Shown here: positions 63,144-64,000 of the stretch, piece by piece
Layout of the letters: every line of letters starts with the position of its first letter
Numbering within the stretch: the first letter of the stretch is position 1
NCBI GenBank assembly: GCA_965247965.1
Contig: OZ252053.1
Coordinates: forward strand, 3,720,001 to 3,784,000
From: UBA7328 sp965247965
GTDB taxonomy: Bacteria > Bacteroidota > Bacteroidia > Chitinophagales > Saprospiraceae
Length of the DNA stretch: 64,000 nucleotides
Direction of reading: 5' to 3'
Notes under the pieces: model-generated
What the model saw: only the letters and a program-made list of their open reading frames with translations
The model's database searches: none
Told to the model about the DNA's origin: nothing
Translations under genes and position numbers: made by a program

Positions 63144-64000
63144 ATGCAGATTCTACTTTTTTCCAAGTACGTAAAACACGAGCATAGAGAGCACATCAAA
63201 CATCTTTGTTCTGTTCTCAGAAAGAACAAAACAGAAATATACTGTTCCAAAGAAATTTGCGAAGCTTTTGAAGGAAATGAAACTTTTCCGACTAGTCGGA
63301 AAATATGCTCTTATGAAGATCTAGAAACGCTTAACATCGACTATGCCATAACTCTTGGTGGTGATGGAACCATTCTGGAGGCCACAACCTTAATTCGCGA
63401 TCTGGAGATTCCAATACTTGGTATTAATTTAGGTAGGTTGGGATTCCTGGCGGGAGTGGAAAAAAAACACATTGACAAAGCGCTTCGTCATTTACTAAAA
63501 GGAAACTACACTATTGACGAAAGGAGTATGCTTTACCTGGAAAGTAATATGCCACTTTTCGAAGAGCAACAGTTCGCGCTCAATGATTTTGCGATCCATA
63601 AAAGAGACACCTCCGCGATGATCACCATCAAAGCTTATATCAATGGGGACTATCTCAATACTTATTGGGCAGATGGAATTGTGGTAGCCACGCCAACGGG
63701 ATCTACAGCGTATTCATTAAGTTGTGGCGGGCCGATAATATTTCCTGGCTCAGGTAATTTTGTGATCACTCCTGTGGCTCCCCACAACCTCAATGTGAGA
63801 CCTATAGTTATATCAGACAGTTCAATAATATCGTTTGAAATAGAAGGCCGTACAGAAAATTTTCTTTGCACCCTGGATAGTAGATTAGAAACAATCACTA
63901 CAAAACATCAATTGGCTGTACGCAAATGCGATTTCAAAACAAAACTCTTACAAATCAACGATCACACTTTTCTGAGTACACTCACCAATAAGCTGTCCTG
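63144..64000 (+). CDS. nadK: NAD kinase, partial (runs off the window end)
   Basis: ATP-NAD kinase that makes NADP. The diagnostic GGDGT is in ITLGGDGTILEA (about 72-76), with GINLGRLGFLAG, an NDFAIHKRD segment and the active region VVATPTGSTAYSLSCGGPI. The start ATG is at 63144. At least 285 codons are visible and no stop is reached, so only the last few residues are probably missing. Confidence 0.95.
   Translation, partial: MQILLFSKYVKHEHREHIKHLCSVLRKNKTEIYCSKEICEAFEGNETFPTSRKICSYEDLETLNIDYAITLGGDGTILEATTLIRDLEIPILGINLGRLGFLAGVEKKHIDKALRHLLKGNYTIDERSMLYLESNMPLFEEQQFALNDFAIHKRDTSAMITIKAYINGDYLNTYWADGIVVATPTGSTAYSLSCGGPIIFPGSGNFVITPVAPHNLNVRPIVISDSSIISFEIEGRTENFLCTLDSRLETITTKHQLAVRKCDFKTKLLQINDHTFLSTLTNKLS

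Noticed and set aside
1..64000. tRNA, rRNA genes and CRISPR arrays
   Set aside because: No T-arm-like GGTTCGAATCC in the intergenic gaps, no rRNA stretches and no regularly spaced repeats were found by eye.

Overview
The window is a chromosomal segment of a member of the Bacteroidota, most likely a free-living Saprospiria- or Cytophagia-like lineage (class level is inference). The phylum call rests on a truncated type IX secretion sortase of the PorU2 type, DUF4294 and DUF4175 proteins, paired OmpH/Skp proteins, a 1077-residue TolB-like/outer-membrane-barrel protein, weak Shine-Dalgarno signals, and several TAnnTTTG -7 promoter boxes. A diphosphomevalonate decarboxylase points to a mevalonate isoprenoid route and dapD to the succinylase lysine/diaminopimelate route.

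Region 1-9.2 kb is accessory and damaged. The end of an IS66 element cuts a glycosyltransferase gene, an IS1182 element cuts porU2 inside its peptidase domain, and an IS6 element cuts a ThuA-like gene. For porU2 and the ThuA gene the missing half does not reappear across the element and no target duplication is visible, so these elements mark rearrangement breakpoints. Between them lies one intact secreted PSCyt1-DUF1549-CBM6-like-DUF1553 protein, probably a remnant of a polysaccharide or sugar catabolic locus.

Region 9.2-34 kb is mostly housekeeping: an M28 lipoprotein, cysS, a mutL/rhomboid/rhomboid operon ending in an internally deleted phosphatase-like pseudogene, a long amidophosphoribosyltransferase, a SPOR protein, two OmpH proteins, mvaD, a PAP2-like protein, dapD with an overlapping alkyltransferase-like gene, a sulfotransferase plus aminotransferase pair, recA with pdeM, an ECF sigma/anti-sigma pair, prfA and the TolB/barrel protein.

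Region 34-40 kb is the ligase-associated DNA damage response cluster (MBL hydrolase, MBL exonuclease, ATP-dependent ligase, DEXH helicase). The ligase has a 7-bp tandem duplication that frameshifts its C-terminus. Its usual partner pdeM is about 6 kb away next to recA.

Region 40-64 kb holds an MscS channel, thrBC, an M1 peptidase flanked by one perfect and one near-perfect parS-like palindrome, an alpha/beta hydrolase, heme A synthase, a dtd-led operon (pyrophosphohydrolase, ABC permease, SpoIIE phosphatase, TM2-TPR, CBS, ComF), a complete IS4 element with an 11-bp target duplication, a DinB-like protein, an outer-membrane barrel, rnhB, ybeY with an RsbW-like ATPase and a DUF4175 protein, and the start of nadK. 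I see no tRNA, rRNA or CRISPR. A short intergenic repeat occurs twice (9.15 and 41.7 kb), the second copy carrying two extra inserts.
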